Below, piece by piece: positions 5,224-5,452 of a stretch of DNA of 5,452 nucleotides. Origin of the DNA: Methanomicrobiales archaeon (GTDB lineage: Archaea; Halobacteriota; Methanomicrobia; Methanomicrobiales; Methanoculleaceae); the NCBI GenBank assembly GCA_012511245.1, contig JAAZGM010000239.1:1-5452 (forward strand), read 5' to 3'. Both the position numbers and the translations under genes were made by a program. Within the stretch, counting starts at the first letter, position 1, and every line of letters starts with the position of its first letter. Under the pieces are notes generated by a model. The model ran no database searches. It saw only the letters and a list, made by a program, of their open reading frames with translations, and had not been told where the DNA came from.

Positions 5224-5230
5224 TATTACC

Positions 5231-5422
5231 ATGGAAATGCAGATGTTTGAAGTTGTAGGCGCATGCAAGATCAACAACGAGTGGAAACCATACCGCAAGG
5301 TTATCAGCGCCCCGAACGAGAATCAGGCAAAAGAGAAGATCTTTGCCGATATCGGGAGCAAACACCGCCTGAAGAGAAGTTATATCTCTATCGAATCGGT
5401 TAACGTAGTAGCTGGTGAATAA
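5231..5422 (+). CDS. rpl18a: 50S ribosomal protein L18Ae (LX)
   Basis: Large-subunit ribosomal protein, in archaea also called LX or L20a, related to one half of eukaryotic L18a. The 63-residue product fits the short euryarchaeal form. The recognisable run is FEVVGACKINNEWKPYRKVI at 6-25, then APNENQAKEKIFADIGSKHR at 27-46 and a final strand YISIESVNVV at 51-60. The protein is basic and soluble. Start chosen at 5231 from the GGAGTGA at 5217-5223; a start at the third codon (5237) would remove only two residues and cannot be excluded. The position between aIF6 and prefoldin alpha is the usual one in euryarchaea and supports the call for such a short protein. Confidence 0.93.
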   Translation: MEMQMFEVVGACKINNEWKPYRKVISAPNENQAKEKIFADIGSKHRLKRSYISIESVNVVAGE

Positions 5423-5423
5423 C

Positions 5424-5452
5424 GTGAACCAGGCAGATCCTCGCGAGATACA
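5424..5452 (+). CDS. pfdA: Probable prefoldin subunit alpha, 5' end only
   Basis: An open frame begins with GTG at 5424, one base after the L18Ae stop, and runs off the window after nine full codons (MNQADPREI, reading GTG as Met). GGTGA at 5414-5418 lies five bases before it, so a real start is likely. The residues seen are too few to name a family by themselves. Prefoldin alpha is proposed because this gene commonly follows L18Ae/LX in euryarchaea, often ahead of the signal-recognition receptor ftsY, and because many archaeal alpha subunits begin with a short polar stretch of this kind. Prefoldin is a jellyfish-shaped hexamer that captures unfolded chains and hands them to the thermosome. 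Confidence 0.55.

Noticed and set aside
5207..5230. Upstream extension of L18Ae to an ATG at 5207
   Set aside because: It overlaps the end of aIF6 and ignores GGAGTGA at 5217-5223, which points to ATG at 5231.
1..5452. CRISPR arrays, tRNA or rRNA genes, insertion sequences, toxin-antitoxin or other defence genes
   Set aside because: No repeated units, cloverleaf-like segments, transposase motifs or paired terminal repeats were seen by eye, and coding genes fill nearly all of the window.

Overview
The window is a densely packed, all plus-strand stretch of an archaeal chromosome. The gene content is archaeal: RNase P protein 4, ribosomal proteins S19e, L39e, L31e and L18Ae/LX, aIF6, a PDCD5-family protein and the start of a probable prefoldin alpha subunit. 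AT-rich TATA boxes stand out in otherwise GC-rich DNA, and Shine-Dalgarno (SD) motifs of the GGAGGTGA type are common. This fits a euryarchaeal methanogen. The codon usage and protein sequences look most like Methanomicrobiales (Methanoculleus-like), but that genus guess comes from memory of the family and not from a search.

Region 1 (1-2030) is the less conserved, accessory-looking part. It holds a membrane CNNM/CorC-type protein with a CBS pair (95-1375), followed 22 bases later by the purine-synthesis enzyme PurN (1398-2024). A small hairpin and possible promoter elements precede the first gene. A second hairpin overlaps the purN stop codon.

Region 2 (2031-2669) is a two-gene RNA unit with its own TATA box. 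The RNase P subunit Rnp4 (2095-2412) and a YhbY/CRS1 RNA-binding protein (2409-2669) overlap by four bases (ATGA).

Region 3 (2658-5452) begins with a BRE/TATA element that overlaps the end of the YhbY gene. It continues as a tight ribosome-biogenesis operon: S19e, PDCD5-like protein, a PP-loop ATPase of unknown substrate, L39e (only 50 aa), L31e, aIF6, L18Ae/LX and, cut by the window edge, probable prefoldin alpha. Gaps range from -1 to 20 bases. Several SD motifs lie inside the 3' end of the preceding gene, so translational coupling is likely. The products link 40S-like and 50S subunit proteins, the anti-association factor of the large subunit and a nascent-chain chaperone. This grouping is known from many archaea.

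I found no mobile element, CRISPR array, tRNA, rRNA or defence system, and no gene-free stretch longer than about 100 bases. The window is mostly core archaeal genome. The open questions are the PP-loop protein's role inside a ribosomal operon, the formyl donor for PurN, and the fusion of regulatory signals with coding ends.
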